Source: Tillus elongatus
Taxonomy: Eukaryota; Arthropoda; Insecta; Coleoptera; Cleridae
Length of the DNA: 64,000 nucleotides
NCBI GenBank assembly: GCA_964006375.1
Contig: OZ023266.1
Coordinates: 15,429,565-15,493,564, forward strand
Direction: 5' to 3'
Part shown: in pieces, positions 39,394-51,365 of the stretch
Layout: each line of letters opens with the position of its first letter
Position numbering within the stretch: position 1 is the first letter of the stretch
The notes under the pieces: generated by a model
Database searches by the model: none
Told to the model about the DNA's origin: nothing
The model's input: only the letters and a program-made list of their open reading frames with translations
Position numbers and translations under genes: made by a program

Positions 39394-40432
39394 TCATAAT
39401 AAATGTTGAAAAACGCATGACTCTAGTCTTTTTCTCATTGAACTTCGTATTCTATGAAAAATACCGGGTGTGTTTCTTATATCACATGATGCGATACTAC
39501 TATATCTGAGGTCAACAATGTTTTCAATAGGACTTGAATAAACTAAGGTTTTCAGAAAACCCCACAGGCAAAAATCCAACGGGTTCAATTCAGGAGATTG
39601 GGCAGGTCAATTCTGTGGGCCTCCTCGACCTATCCAACGATTTGGGTAAACTTCGTTCAATAGTTACGAGCGTTGATACTAAAATGAGCCGGAGCCCCGT
39701 CGTGCATGTACCACATTTGTTGTCTAATTTGCAACTCTTCTTTGAGTAGATGACAGTACACTTCTCCATTTACTCTTATCGGAGGAAAATATGGTCCAAT
39801 TAAGTCATCACCAATGGCAGCAGGCCATACATTTAATGAAAACTGGTGTTGAAAATGAGATTTCGTAATTTCGTGTGGGTGTTCTTCAGACCATATGTGG
39901 TTACTATGAAAATTTCTAATAGATTCTCGTGAAAAGTTGGCCTCATCAGTAAATAAAATACGAGATAAGAATTGTGGAATTTGAATGTGATCATTTAAAG
40001 CATTCATTGACAAAAAATTAAACTAGGTAAAAAATCATGAGATAAGAGCGCTTGAACTCGTTGGATAAGGTAGGGATACAATAGTTGTTCTTTTAAAATT
40101 CTAAATACCGTGGAATAGCTGACATTTAAGAGTTGAGCGATTCTTCTTGTACTTGTACCAGGAGATTCTTCAATTAAATTGAGGACAGCCACTTCAAGTG
40201 CTACGGTTCTTACTTCTCTAGAACGCCCGCAATCGGCGGCACTTCTTGAAAATTTTCCTTCTTCTTGCTGACGTTGATGAATGCGTGCGAATATGCTGTG
40301 ATGGGGTACAGTTCTATTTGGATATAACTCAGTGTAGAGGCGCTGTGCTCTTAATCCATTGCCATTATCACAGCCATATTCAAAATGCATGTCTGCCATT
40401 TCGGAATTGGTATAATTTATCATTTTATTCAC
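39394..40432 (-). pseudogene. Mariner-like transposase, copy 3
   Basis: The start is near 40423-40432 (MNKMINYTNSEMADMHFEYG). The N-terminal domain has LYTELYPNRTVPHHSIFARI and a second HTH, ESPGTSTRRIAQLLNVSYSTVFRIL. A frameshift just after SLIFCQ (about 40005) leads to the core: RILFTDEANF (first Asp), HIWSEEHPHEI and MHDGAPAHFS (second Asp). A second frameshift near 39660 and an internal TGA (near 39605, where a Trp is expected) precede ELNPLDFCLWG (third Asp). All three catalytic Asp are recognisable, but the frame is broken at three points. Confidence 0.85.
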
Positions 40433-40633
40433 TTATTTGTTCTAAGTCTTTAAAAAATTCTCGGCAGATTGACAACAACCAGAACAATTAATATTAGTGT
40501 AATTATGACGTTATTTGACAGCCTACCACGTAGTAGATTTTTCAGCAAATAACAACCACTCTGTAGATTTATGTGACATTGATCTGAGTAATATTATTTT
40601 ATTTTTTTTGTGATGAAACTAACAATTTTATAA

Positions 40634-41115
40634 GAAAATGTCGAGACATAAAAAAGTTGCCAAATAAATCCGTCTTTCTAAATCATTTTTTTAATAAAAA
40701 GTACTGATAAAAAATAATATAAGGGTAGGTCTTTTCACCCTCTTGTGATAACAATATAGGGTTACAAAATCCATTTAAGACTGTCATTTTGTTAGCCTTA
40801 TGCATCTGCATAATTTCGTTTTTTTTTTTTAATTATTTCATAAGAGAAATTTAATAAAAACTTTTTTTGCCAAAATGTCGAGACATAAAAAAGTTGCCAA
40901 ATAAATCCGTCTTTCTAAATCATTTTTTTAATAGAAAACGGTACACACAATAAAAAGTACTGATGAAAAATAATATAAGGGTAGGTCTTTTCACCCTCTT
41001 GTGATAACATTATAGGGTTACAAAATCCATTTAAGACTGTCATTTTGTTAGCCTTATGCATCTGCACAATTTCGTTTTTTTAAATTATTTCATAAGAGAA
41101 ATTTAATAAAAACTT
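40634..41115. repeat. Tandem duplication (about 2 x 240 bp) in right arm of element 3
   Basis: AATGTCGAGACATAAAAAAG at about 40636 recurs at about 40876. GGGTAGGTCTTTTCACCCTC and ATGCATCTGCA-AATTTCG occur in both units. The inner unit lacks the GAAAACGGTACACACA block that the outer unit and the left arm have, so the units are not identical. Confidence 0.8.
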
Positions 41116-41316
41116 TTTTTGCCAAAATTTCAAAGGGCTGTAACTTGAAGGAGAAGGGGTTTCAAGAAAAACTTCATAAAAAAGACACCCCTTATTTTTC
41201 GCATCAATTTAGAAACACCCTGTATATGTTTTGAAATTAACAAAAGTGTCTTGTACACTCCAGAAAAATTTCCTGTTGATCCATAGTGTTCCTTGTAAGC
41301 CAAGTGGCTTTTAATG

Positions 41317-41438
41317 AACTTTTTTTAGAAAAGAGGAGTTCGCGACTTTTCAATTTTGAAAAAGTTTATTCCAATCGGCACCATCTAGGACCCCTGGAAC
41401 CCAAATCCGAGGTCAATTTCAGACTTTATATGTATATA
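41317..41438 (+). repeat. Element H 5' fragment
   Basis: GAGTTCGCGACTTTTCAATT, CATCTAGGACCCCTGGAACC and CCAAATCCGAGGTCAATTTC match the canonical 5' region. The fragment ends at TATATGTATATA, where the next transposon begins, so its TA-rich part was again the insertion site. Confidence 0.55.
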
Positions 41439-42174
41439 CAGGATGTTTAAAAAAGACGGGGCAATATTTAAGGGGTTAATTTCCCAGGTTATTTTATGAA
41501 AAAAAGTTCTGATAAACATAGGTGCTAAAATGCATTGTGTCCAAGATACAAGGTGTTAATTTTTTTTGTGAAACAACGATTTTAAAAAAATAATTCAAAT
41601 ATCTCCTCACCTATTGTTTTGAAATTTGGCAACGTTGTTTGTAGTAATAATGGGCTGATTTGACCCTAATTAGATAAAGATTGTTAAGTCCATTGGCACC
41701 ACGACAAAAACTATTGTTCGTGTTTGTGATTTTCTGTATGAAAATGGACATGCCATAAAAAGGTTTTTATTATCGTGTAAATGATTCAAAATACGGAGAA
41801 ATTTCAGGAGACAAAAAACTTGTAGTTTTTGTTTTTTTATCTCAAATAATATACAAATCATATTGCAGTCATTTTTATTTCACTAAATTGTGTTGAGGTG
41901 CCCCCTCCTAACGCCAATGGACTTAACAATCTGTATATAATTAGGGCCAAATCAACCCATTAATAATACAAACAACGCTGCCAAATTTCAAAACAATCGG
42001 TGAGGAGATATTTGAATTATTTTTAAAAAATTGTTATTTTACAAAAAAAAAATTAACACCTTGTAGCTTGGAAACAATGCATTTTAGCACCTATGTTCAT
42101 GGGAACTTTTTTTTCATAAAATGACCTGGGAAATCAACCCTTTAGATATTGCCCCATCATGTTTAAACATCCTG
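41439..42174. mobile_element. Long-TIR MITE (736 bp)
   Basis: CAGGATGTTTAAAAAAGACG at the left and the inverse of CAGGATGTTTAAACATGATG at the right define ends, flanked by TA on both sides. The inverted repeats are about 260 bp each (41439-41697 and 41913-42174) and end inward at AAGTCCATTGGC / GCCAATGGACTT. The 215-bp centre encodes nothing recognisable. The TA target and terminal CAGG suggest mobilisation by a Tc1/mariner-type transposase (inference). Confidence 0.85.
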
Positions 42175-42188
42175 TACATATAAATATA

Positions 42189-42480
42189 CAGGGTGCTTCA
42201 AAAATGATGGTCTATGTTACATTCAGCATAAAAAATAAGACTATTTTTTTATATATAAACATGGGTCTACAAATGCTTAGTTTTTTAAATACAGCGTGTT
42301 AAAGTTATTTGTTTTTGTCAGTTTTTCACGAATAAGTCCGAGTTAAATTAAAAATTTGACGTGAAAATTAGCATGTGGGCGTTTTCGACGGCAAGAAGTT
42401 TAAATATGTTATTGTTAATAACACTGCTGGCAGAGGGTGCCACCTGTAAGACATGGCTTGCATTCAATTGGCTATAATTT
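42189..42480 (+). mobile_element. Left end of TA-targeting transposon (same family as 744-1035)
   Basis: It begins CAGGGTGCTTCAAAAATGAT after TATA and is homologous to 744-1035 up to CATTCAATTGGCTAT. It continues toward a transposase-like coding remnant at 42944. No inverse right terminus was found downstream, so the element is incomplete. Confidence 0.6.
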
Positions 42481-42943
42481 TTTGACACCAGTAATATCGA
42501 CCTACCGTATAACCACGTTGCAGCCCTTATCAATTGTAAGAAAAAAATGTATATTTGATTTAAATCTCTCAGACATACCATTTTCGAGATATTTCAATTT
42601 TTGTATGTCGATGTCGCTCAAAAATTAATTCTGCGACAAATCATAGGAATAAATTTTTCACCTTTTAATTGTTATCAGTATGTATTAACTTAATTTTCAT
42701 ATTATCTAGTTAAAAATTAAAATCTGACTAGATAAAATAACTGACAAGGCACAATCATAAAAGTAAAATAAAAATCCATGATAACAAACTTTAAATAAAC
42801 CATTTAACAAAGTAGTTTCCATCGTTACGGGACTTGACTTTTGCGTTTTCGTCGTGACATATACTACATTTGACTTTTACGTTTGAGACTACTCACCATT
42901 TTTAAGTAATTAATTGTATTGTCCGTAATTTTTCTGATTAAAT

Positions 42944-43393
42944 ATGGAAGTCTTTACCAACAATGAACTAACAGACATGCATGTTATGTATTCACCGTAT
43001 GAAGAAGCCTTCCCAAATCGGAGAATTCCAGACAGAAGGATGTTTCAACGGATTGACATCCGTCTGCGGGAAACAGGTACATACTTACATTATCTAATAC
43101 ATCGATCTGTCTCTTTTGAGTATATATTTTTTACCAGGTACCCTTAATAAAGTTACTGCTGACGAGGCACCCCACAAAGTGCACGAAATCCTGATTTTGA
43201 AGAGGCTATTCTGGATGATATTGAACAAAATCTAAAAATAAGTACTAGGGAAATGGCCAATCATATGGGAGCACCCAATGCAACGATATGGCGAGTTCTT
43301 CACGAGCAACAATTGCCTCCATATCACATCCAACGTGTACAGGCACTATCGCCTGAAAGATGTTTTATACCTCGCCTACAATTTTGCCAATAG
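42944..43393 (+). pseudogene. Transposase HTH-domain remnant with a possible 61-bp intron
   Basis: Exon-like part 1 (42944-43076): MEVFTNNELTDMHVMYSPYE, AFPNRRIPDRRMFQRIDIRL and RETG, the same N-terminal domain type as element 3 (NSEMADMHFEYG, LYPNRTVP). At 43077 a GTACATAC segment starts; it ends at TTTTTTACCAG (43137). Removing these 61 bases keeps the frame (RETG then TLNKVTADEAPHK). A 2-nt shift near 43183 then leads to DFEEAILDDIEQNLKISTRE and NATIWRVLHEQQLPPYHIQR, ending QFCQ-stop at 43393. No DDE catalytic domain follows. It could be a decayed element or an HTH-only derivative; the splice interpretation is inference. Confidence 0.55.
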
Positions 43394-44386
43394 TTTCTTT
43401 AACATAATAATGTAGAGAACTTGTTGAATTGTGTATTCGATTTTCAAAGGCATCTTCGTAAATCAGTAATCTGATTTTATTGAGTTCTGTTAGTAAATTT
43501 AGATATTTACTAGGTTTACCCATTTAATTAAATTATAACAATTCTTTAAGATAATGTTGTAATGTGAAATATCATTTGTAATAATGGACCGATTCATTGG
43601 TTTGCTCAAAGTTCCTATTCTTTTATCGTGAATCTTTACGGAAAATTATGTTAAAAGTAGAAGTCTATTGTTAGACTCCATGGCCTACTGCTTTTGAACA
43701 CTTTTTTGTCATTTGTTTTCTGGTATTGAGTTTTATAGCCTACTATCCTCAAAACGGTTTTTTTCAAAATTATCAGTAGAATTACAAGATTTCTCAAGCG
43801 TGTTGTACATCATTGGAAAGCAATTTTTACAGGCTATTACAAGAGTAAAAAATCCAATATGGATTCCATAATAAAAACAAACGTTGATACCTGTAGCTCA
43901 AAAACAAGCGACAATCAAAGGTGAGAATAGCACAAAAAGATTACTCTGTGAAAAGTGTCCTGATAATGTGCAAGTTTTAGACATGTCAGATCAACGCCTA
44001 CTTAGATATTGAAGAAAAAAGAAATCGACAAATTTAGTTTTTTTTAAATAACCCACAAACCAAAAGAGCCAGGGCAAATTACAAGTCATATTTGGAACTA
44101 GCATTAAATTCTACAAAACATTGCCAAGCTAGCCGTCTCCCTATCTCTAATAATAACGGAGATAGCAATACATTCCCATCCAGTTTGGGACACACTGTAT
44201 GTAGTTTATTGATCGACCCCTTTACAAGAAATGCTGACAAAACGTGGGAATAGAGAAGGGAATTCGTAGAGGGGTGAAAGGTGAAAGTGTGTTTATTTGG
44301 ACCACCTTCAAGCGATAATATAGCCGGCTACCTGCATATAATATAAACACAGTTGTAGTCGTCAAGCGTTTAGAATTTTTCATCCT
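43394..44386. other. Unassigned AT-rich sequence
   Basis: No motif or window repeat recognised. Confidence 0.4.
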
Positions 44387-44416
44387 CTGATGACGCTAAC
44401 GTAGTTAGTGGAATGA
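44387..44416 (+). other. Hammerhead-like motif
   Basis: CTGATGA, one C, then a GCTAAC/GTTAGT stem closed by GTA, followed by GGAAT. It is the sister of 55413-55439, and downstream CGTTACGTCTTT and TTGGGTTCTCC are also shared. GGAA instead of GAAA weakens the ribozyme reading. Confidence 0.35.
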
Positions 44417-44506
44417 CCGTTACGTCTTTCAAAAACGTGTTGTGGTAATTTGGGTTCTCCAAGTATCGTTATATTTACTAAATGTGCGTTAAAATATTAT
44501 TCTGTT

Positions 44507-44862
44507 GTCTGTGTGTTTCGTTTCTTTAACGTCGGCCTATTTCCGCGACTATGGCCAATCACCGACGCCAGGGAGCAGTTTCGCCTCACTATCCTGGAAA
44601 TTTTGCCGAACCCCTGCCTTTCTGTAAGGAGGGTAGGGATCTTTAACGTGCCCAACATCGCGTGGACACGGGACCGACGGCTTTACGCCCCCTCCGAAGG
44701 GCGGGACGTGCAGACATTCAACTTCCTCAAATACAATTCCAGAACCTCGGTTGATGTTAATGTTACAGTTTGTACTGAAAAAGTGAAAGGAGTACCCTGG
44801 GATCGAACCCAGTACCCTTCGGTTCAGAGGCACACGTTCTTACCTCTGAACCACCGAGGTTC
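44507..44862 (-). mobile_element. tRNA-derived SINE, copy 2
   Basis: It is flanked by 12-bp direct repeats TATTATTCTGTT (44495-44506 and 44863-44874). On the minus strand: AGAACCTCGGTGGTTCAGAG head, box B GGTTCGATCCC, GGGGGCGTAAAGCCGTCGG body, GGCACGTTAAAGATCCC, and a tail AAACGAAACACACAGAC. 356 bp, colinear with copy 1. The 154-codon plus-strand frame across it is not a gene. Confidence 0.87.
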
Positions 44863-44874
44863 TATTATTCTGTT

Positions 44875-45672
44875 AGATGAATGTATACCTAACTCTATTC
44901 TGCTCTCTTTCTAACAAAACTAACTTTGTTAACGTAATAATCGTCAGTTGTAAAAATTCGGTTGTGAAGAAGCGAGTTTTATCACAGTGTGCCTACACGT
45001 TTGCGAATTTAAATAAATCCAATAATTTCACATGTTTCTCTAAACGTCTAGCTTGACTAATTAAATAATCATAAAACAATAATAATGTGGATAGAAAAGC
45101 TTTTAGCCATACATTATGTTTTTATTATTTTGTTGTCCGTTAATGGACAGTGGTCGCTAATTTTATTAGGTGGCCCATACTTATATCGACAACAAACTGT
45201 TTCTCCAGCTTGGGGGATTTAATTATATGACGTTTAACATAATATTTTTAGTGGTAGTTTGTAACACAATTAGCAGACTGCTCGAGCTTTAAGAGGAGCG
45301 TCCTGTCCGATGTCACTTTAGCTTTATTCCGACTGTCTACGTCTGTTCTGATCCTGCTTGTTCAATATTCAACAACGTCGTGCCTAAATGCTACAAATTG
45401 CTGTCTGATATATTAGGTGTGATGAATTGGTTTGCCGACAACCACCCATACATTTTGTCAAAGATATACTGGCATTTGATAATGATTTAGAATCTGTATC
45501 GCAGCAGTAGTGCTTACCTGTAAACAATCCCCTCTTTTGTATTTTCTATTATTAGTTTTTTTTAACGTGTTAGGCATCATTTTTTGAGGTGCATTTTTTA
45601 GAAATTGTATATATCTGTTCTCACATCATTATAACATAAAGTAGTTTGCCTGCGAAAGTAATAAATAAAAGT
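44875..45672. other. Unassigned AT-rich sequence
   Basis: No recognised gene or window repeat. Confidence 0.4.
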
Positions 45673-46658
45673 CTGGATACAGCAAGTGCTTTATGGAAGT
45701 GAATTTCCATAAAAATGTTTTTAGGGGCAAATAGGTCTCTTTAATACAGGCGGGCATCAATTTGGTTACCGGTATAACATATATAGTAGAAAAAATGTAC
45801 CATACTTTATCAAAATAAGTTATTGTCTAAAAATGTGCAAAAATTTTCCGAAAATAAACTTTAAATGTTTCCGAGAAAACTAGTTTCCTAGCCAACGAAC
45901 TTTAGGTTAATAGCCAATTGAGTTTTAGAATTTAAGGCATTTAATGACAATTCGCCAGCAAAATGCTGCGTCTCAATTTTTTTCTTACAAACATGCATCA
46001 TATTTCGATAAAAAATCCAAAAATGCAATAACATAAGGGATGTTCGGAAAAAAATTGTAGGTATCACGACTTATGGGCCATCCTGTTATTGTCAAAATAA
46101 TTTTATAAGATACAGCTCAAGACACCTTATAATTCACAAGTTTCACCTTATAAATGTATCACCCTGTATATATGTAAACAAATAAAAACTGAAACTAAGC
46201 ATGAATATGCATTATATGTGGCCTAGTTTGCACTTATTTGAGGAAATATTTTTTAAATTCAAAAGTCGCGGTCTCCTCATTACGATTTTTTTCTACAAAA
46301 GTTGGCTAATAATAGAGATGGTTAAACCATACACCTAAATAAAACTACTGCCAAAGCATCAGAGAAAGGATCTATTTAAAATGAATTTTCTGAAAATATT
46401 TTAGTAAAATGATGTAAAAAGACGGTTGAAGCTGAAGATTAAGGGTTTGTAAAACACACTTCTTGCGACATTTTCTTTACATAACTCGTATTTGTTTTAG
46501 GTTTTTTTCCTACAGGTTGCCAATTTTGACACTTTAAATCTCGACTTTGACGTCTTTTTAAATCCCTATAACTTTTTTGTCCTTAAACTTACAGATCAAT
46601 ATTTTGGTGCATGGTTCACCTTGTGTAATACAAACATGCGTACCATATCTGGTTACCA
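45673..46658 (-). repeat. Element H copy without (TA)n array
   Basis: It begins CTGGATACAGCAAGTGCTTT after ATAAAAGT. The terminal module has its inner inverted end near 45965 (AAAATGCTGCGTCTC). Internal motifs CACTTATTTGAGGAAAT and ACCATACACCTAAATAAAAC match the 16806-17916 copy, including its nested 5'-end fragment. The two copies therefore belong to one subfamily. The right end is abutted by a LINE. Confidence 0.6.
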
Positions 46659-46659
46659 T

Positions 46660-48970
46660 TCTTTTTCTCCCTCGGCGCTCGTCCGCGATAGCACTGCAGT
46701 CCTTGGCCTATTGTCCATGCCCTTAGTCTCTTCACTCCACCCATTCCAAAATCACTGTGCCTTGAACCAGTCTGCCGAGCGATTGGTAGGGTGAAGTTTT
46801 TTATTGCTCTGTCTCCGGTCTAGGCTGACCGTAGATCAGTTGTCTTTTGCAGTCCAGAGCTTTACATTCGCACAATATGTGCTGGGCTGATTCCCCCCCC
46901 CCTCGCCGCAGAGTCTACATACTCCAACCGCCCCATTTTATGCAGGTGTTTCTTGACGGCCATGTGTCCCGTCAAGAGACCTGTTATATTTCTGAGCTGT
47001 CCTCTGCCAAGATTTAGCAGCTCCACTCGAACTGGGTTCTACAATTATTGACTTCCCATGTCTGAGCCCTGGACAGTCTGCCCAGTACACCTTGTGTTGG
47101 TTTCTGACCCAGTACCTAATTGCTCCCCTGGCAGTGCTCTTTGTCACGCCCAGAGCCGGCTCTGGTCCCATAAATGGTTCTGCTGACCCTCTCTTCGCGA
47201 GACTGTCAGCTTCTTCATTGACTTTGACCCCCCGAGTGACCAGCCGCCCAGATAAGGGTAACATTATTCTGCCCAGCCAGGTCTCTCGTCTTGTCTCGGC
47301 TCTCACTCACCAGCCAGGAATTTACCCATGGGCTACTTAGGGTCTTAAGTGCTGCCTATCTGTATGTGGCTATGAGGATCTGCTTGTTGGTGTAGCTCCT
47401 CCTCTTGTTCTACCGCACACAGTGCAGGATGGCGTAGATTTCGGCCTGAAAGACCGTTGCGTGGGCTCCGAAGGAAATACTATGACTTACCCTAGGTCCG
47501 TTCGAATAAACACCTGCCGCCGTCCCACGCTCCCCGCCGGATCCGTCCGTGAACCAGACGAGCGGTTACCGTGGTATGCCCGGCGTCTCCTCCCGCCATG
47601 CTTCGCGGTCGGGGATTTCCACTGTAAAGTTGTTTTCCCTGCATATTTGCAGGCTGGTGAAATCTGACCTCATTTCAAGCATGGGCTCCTTCACGATCAC
47701 CTGAATTTTGCAGTGGCCCCTATAGCCTGGGTTGATCTTCAGTCTACCATTGCAGGCTAGTCTGTGTAGTTCTAGCCTGCCCCCCCCCCCCCATAATTAC
47801 AGAGTGTAGCGGGAGCAGATCCAGCAGTACCTCCATGGCGGCTGTTGGGGTTGAAGACATGGCCCCGGTGATGCCCAGGCAAGCCATCCTTTGAATCTTG
47901 CCTAGTTTTTGTTTGGCACTGGATTGTGTCACCTTAGGCCGCTACACCAGTGCCGCGTATGTTAACGATGGTCTGACCACCCTTGTTTGCAGCCAGTGGG
48001 CCATATTAGGGCTTAGTCCCCACGTTTTTTCATATAGCGGCCTAGCGACGTCTAGGGTCATGACTGTCTTACGCAATATTTTTTCAACGTGACCATTCCA
48101 GGTTAGCTTAAAGTCCAATACGACCCCAAGATATTTTACCTCCCTGGTCATTGGGATGTGTCTACCGCATAGAGTGAGCGTTATGTGGCTCTCCCACTTC
48201 ATTTTCCTCGTAAATGGTATGACGGTTGCTTTCTCGGGGCTCACTCCGAGCTCTTGACCAACCGTCCACCTTTCCACCACTTTCAGTGCTGTCTGCATGC
48301 GCTCCTACACTGAGTATGTAACTTCTCCTCAGACTATGATGACAATGTCGTCCGCATATCCATGTACCTCATACCCGCCTCCCTAGCAGGCCTCCCACGA
48401 CTAGGCACGCAAGGGAGACAGAACGCTCCCCTGCGGACACCCCGCCAGCAGGGTCTCTCCCGCGAGTGAGATAAACATCGCCCTGTCCCTGGGCATGTAA
48501 CCGATCCACATGCATCAGGTTGCCTCTATTCCACGCTCCCTGATAGCTGCCAGAATCGATCCGAATGAGGTGTTGCTGAAGGCCCCCTCTACGTCTAGGA
48601 ATGTCCCCAGCGCCACCTCCCTGTTCTCCAGAATATTCTCCAGTTTCAGCACCAGTTGGTGTAGTACTGTTTCTGTTGAGACTCCTGGTCTGTATGGATA
48701 TTGTCCGCAGTGTAGGGGATATGCTTCCAGTACACCGCCCCTAATGTGCCGGTCGAGCAGTTTTTACATTGTTTTTAGCAAGAAGGACATGAGACTTATT
48801 GGCCTCAACGACTTTGCCTGGTCTGTTGGACGGCCAGGTTTAGGAATGAATACAACCCTGGCCAGTCTACATGCCCTCGTAATATACCCCAGAGCCAGGC
48901 TGGCCCTCATAATGAGACATGATTGGACCTTACCCAATTCCATTTAAGAAGCTCTTTAGAGATTTTTTCA
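46660..48970 (-). pseudogene. Non-LTR retrotransposon with RT and RNase H domains, 5'-truncated
   Basis: Read from 48970 leftward. RT fingers: VFIPKPGRPTDQAKSLRPIS (about 48855-48795). Palm: TFLDVEGAFSNTSFGSILAA-like sequence near 48600-48540. YADDIVII at about 48358-48335 carries the catalytic Asp pair. Thumb region: GVSPEKATVIPF, VKYLGVVLDFKLTWNGHV (48298-47942). RNase H end: GVKVNEEADSLAKRGSAEPF (47306-46938). A C-terminal HILCECKALDCK finger comes before the 3' end. Several frameshifts and stops are present. An RNase H after RT is known from the I/LOA-type LINE groups; the exact clade is uncertain. The sequence is GC-richer than its surroundings. Confidence 0.8.
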
Positions 48971-50237
48971 TTGTTTTTGCTTTTCTGTTAATAGAGCTGA
49001 GACATCGAGTTTACTTCACCATAAGTCCTAAGTAATCTCCAGCTGGCCCTTTTCTAACAGATTCAGGTACATGCTTTGGAGGCAATTTTTGAAGAGGAGG
49101 TCTGTCTGGATTTTTCTGGTCGGAAATAGATGTGATAGCCAAATAATTATATAAAATTTTGCACACAATTTACAAGATCTGTGGAGAGTCTAATTGTTCA
49201 ATAACATTAAAAGTCACGAACCTGCATGTCTCAAAGTTGACAAGCCGAACCTAGCCGGTTTGCAAAATGAGCCGCGTCGGCTCCTATGCTGGTATTAAAT
49301 TTTATAAAATATCCTAAATGTTACAATGTCGAGTTCTGCCGTCACCTGTTATAATTCTCTAAAATTTGGTTTTAAGAATAAATTTTCATTAACGCTTCTT
49401 GTGCAACTGAAATAGAGTATTACTACCAAAATACGTCTATTGGTACCTAAAGATCTGGTTCTAGCCTAAGTATTATTGCCAGCCAAATCGCTGTTCTATT
49501 TCAATCACTACGTTTTTATGGCGACAAGGCAATAATATAAAAAACAACATCTGTATTGATTCATTTATAAATAATGATAATGTACAAGTTTCGTGTAATA
49601 AATTCTTAAAATCCAGGGTCTCTGGATTCAAATAAAATCCAACAAGATATAGAGAGTGAAAGCTATTTGGGAAGAATATAAATAAAAGAGGAACGACACA
49701 GTTACTGAGTTAAATTTGTAGACAGTTTCCTGTGTGTTATCAGAAAGAGCTGCTGCCTTGTATATATAGTACATCCAGAAGATACATGTCCAACGCAAAA
49801 AAACATCTATAAAAGTCATCGGGTGGAATGAACGACAATAAAACATGTATATAAATCTTTCTCAAATGTTTTGTACTGATTTCTTCTCCGCCGATTATTA
49901 CATACTAGTGACGCCGACGTCGCTCTTAGCAACTTATGACACTACACACAAACAGGGTTATTAGAAAAAGCAAAAAGCTATATATTATAGTTAATGTTGA
50001 CCTCAAGCATTACAAACTTTTTACATTTAAAATATTTAGTGGTCATATGTTCACAAAAAATCAACAATAATGATAGATACTCTCAGAGAAGCTATAATAA
50101 AATTAAGTATCTCTTTAGAGTAACTCACTAGAAATTACCACTCAAATTATGTAAGATGGCTCTTGGGGAAAATATACAACTTGATCAAAAGTTATGTTAG
50201 TGATCGAAAACATTTTCGCTAAGTTTAGCCACAGTTA
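48971..50237. other. Unassigned AT-rich sequence
   Basis: No recognised coding or repeat family. Confidence 0.4.
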
Positions 50238-50310
50238 CTGATGAAGAAAACTTTGTTGTCGAAATACGTATCTGGTGCATAACTCTTTGTTATTATTTTG
50301 TGGTTTTTGA
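50238..50310 (+). repeat. Retroelement-terminus-like block with hammerhead-like motif
   Basis: CTGATGA (50238-50244), one A, then GAAAAC/GTTGTC (one mismatch) with a TTT loop and GAAATACGTA. The following CTGGTGCATAACTCTTTGTT is shared, in inverted form, with about 20630-20660. No adjoining coding sequence is recognised. Confidence 0.4.
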
Positions 50311-50798
50311 AGTGATTCTCCTTTTTGTTTCAGTTTCCAACCATATTGTCTCATTTTGGTTTCACAACATAAAAATGGTTCTACTTCCGTTTTAGAGAAC
50401 TTATGTCCATCAGAAGCGGATTTTCAAAGATATATGAGAGAGTTGTCTTTAAGTAGCTTACAGCTTTTCTTGTTGATTTCATTCTTTTTAATAAACAACA
50501 GTATGGCTTCAGGAAGGGACAATCTACAGTAACAGCGATCATTGAGCTTGTCAATCTCTTAATCAAATGCTTAGAGAACGGTTAAACATGTCTTGGCGTA
50601 TTTCTTCTAATATCCAATTCACATATTTTCAACATATGAATCTACTCCAGATTATATGACTGTTAAATGCTTCAACAAGTTAGCCACGGACTCTAGAGCA
50701 CTTAAAATTAGGGGTGTTAGGGCACGGCTCAGGTCTCTTCTCATATCCCGACCTACCACAGTTTTGGTGAATATTTTGTTTTTGTATCGCTTGCAGTG

Positions 50799-50915
50799 AA
50801 TTTTCATTAAGAAACTTCACTCTCAGAGAGGTATCGATGGTGAGACTTTAGGAAATTTTCCTCGAATGAGCGCTAATTAGGTCCCCTGCAACCCATTTCC
50901 ATGGTCAGTTAAAAA

Positions 50916-50986
<71 letters not shown>

Positions 50987-51090
50987 TAGATAGATAACCG
51001 ATAACTCAAAAAATACTTTACTGATTTGGACCAAATTTACACTTATTTTTTAATGCCTTGGATGAGTTCGTTCAGCAGATCTTAACGCCC
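50799..51090 (+). repeat. Element H 5' fragment with (TA)n and (GATA)n
   Basis: GTGAATTTTCATTAAG..CTTCACTCTC palindrome, GGTATCGATGGTGAGAC, GAGCGCTAATTAGGTCCCCT, (TA)n 50917-50984 passing into GATAGATAGATA, then ACCGATAACTCAAAAAATAC. It shares the AGAGAGGTATCGATGGTGA variant with 54900-55252, which suggests a subfamily. Confidence 0.65.
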
Positions 51091-51365
51091 ATTTTTTCTT
51101 AACAAAGAATTTAAAAATGTTCTTTAAAACGCAATATCTCTCAAATTCTTTAAGTGATTGAAAGTAAAATCTACATCTTAAAAAACATAGATAGGCGTGG
51201 TTGTGTACCAATTTTAAAATCTTTTGATCCAAGAAAAATAAAGTTATTTGAAATTAAAATTAAAATACTTCTCAACATCACTTCAGATTTTACAATGGAA
51301 TATGTACAATGTTGGACAAAGACAGATGACTCACCTGTACTCCTATGCTATTTAAATAAATAGTG

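Larger units (their letters stand above)
38734..41222 (-). mobile_element. Mariner-like element copy 3 with ~520-bp inverted repeats
   Basis: The left end CAGGGTGTTTCTAAATTGAT is preceded by TA. The right end, the inverse of CAGGGTGTTTCTAAATTGAT, is followed by TA. The inverted repeats run from 38734 to about 39253 and from about 40491 to 41222, ending inward at the shared GGTAGGCTGTCAAATAACGT block. The left arm has a small extra block (TTTTACAGGGTGATTTTTTG) near its tip. The right arm carries a tandem duplication (separate entry). A broken transposase occupies the middle on the minus strand. Confidence 0.88.

Noticed and set aside
48510..48947. 145-codon plus-strand open frame
   Set aside because: Shadow of the minus-strand RT of the LINE at 46660-48970.
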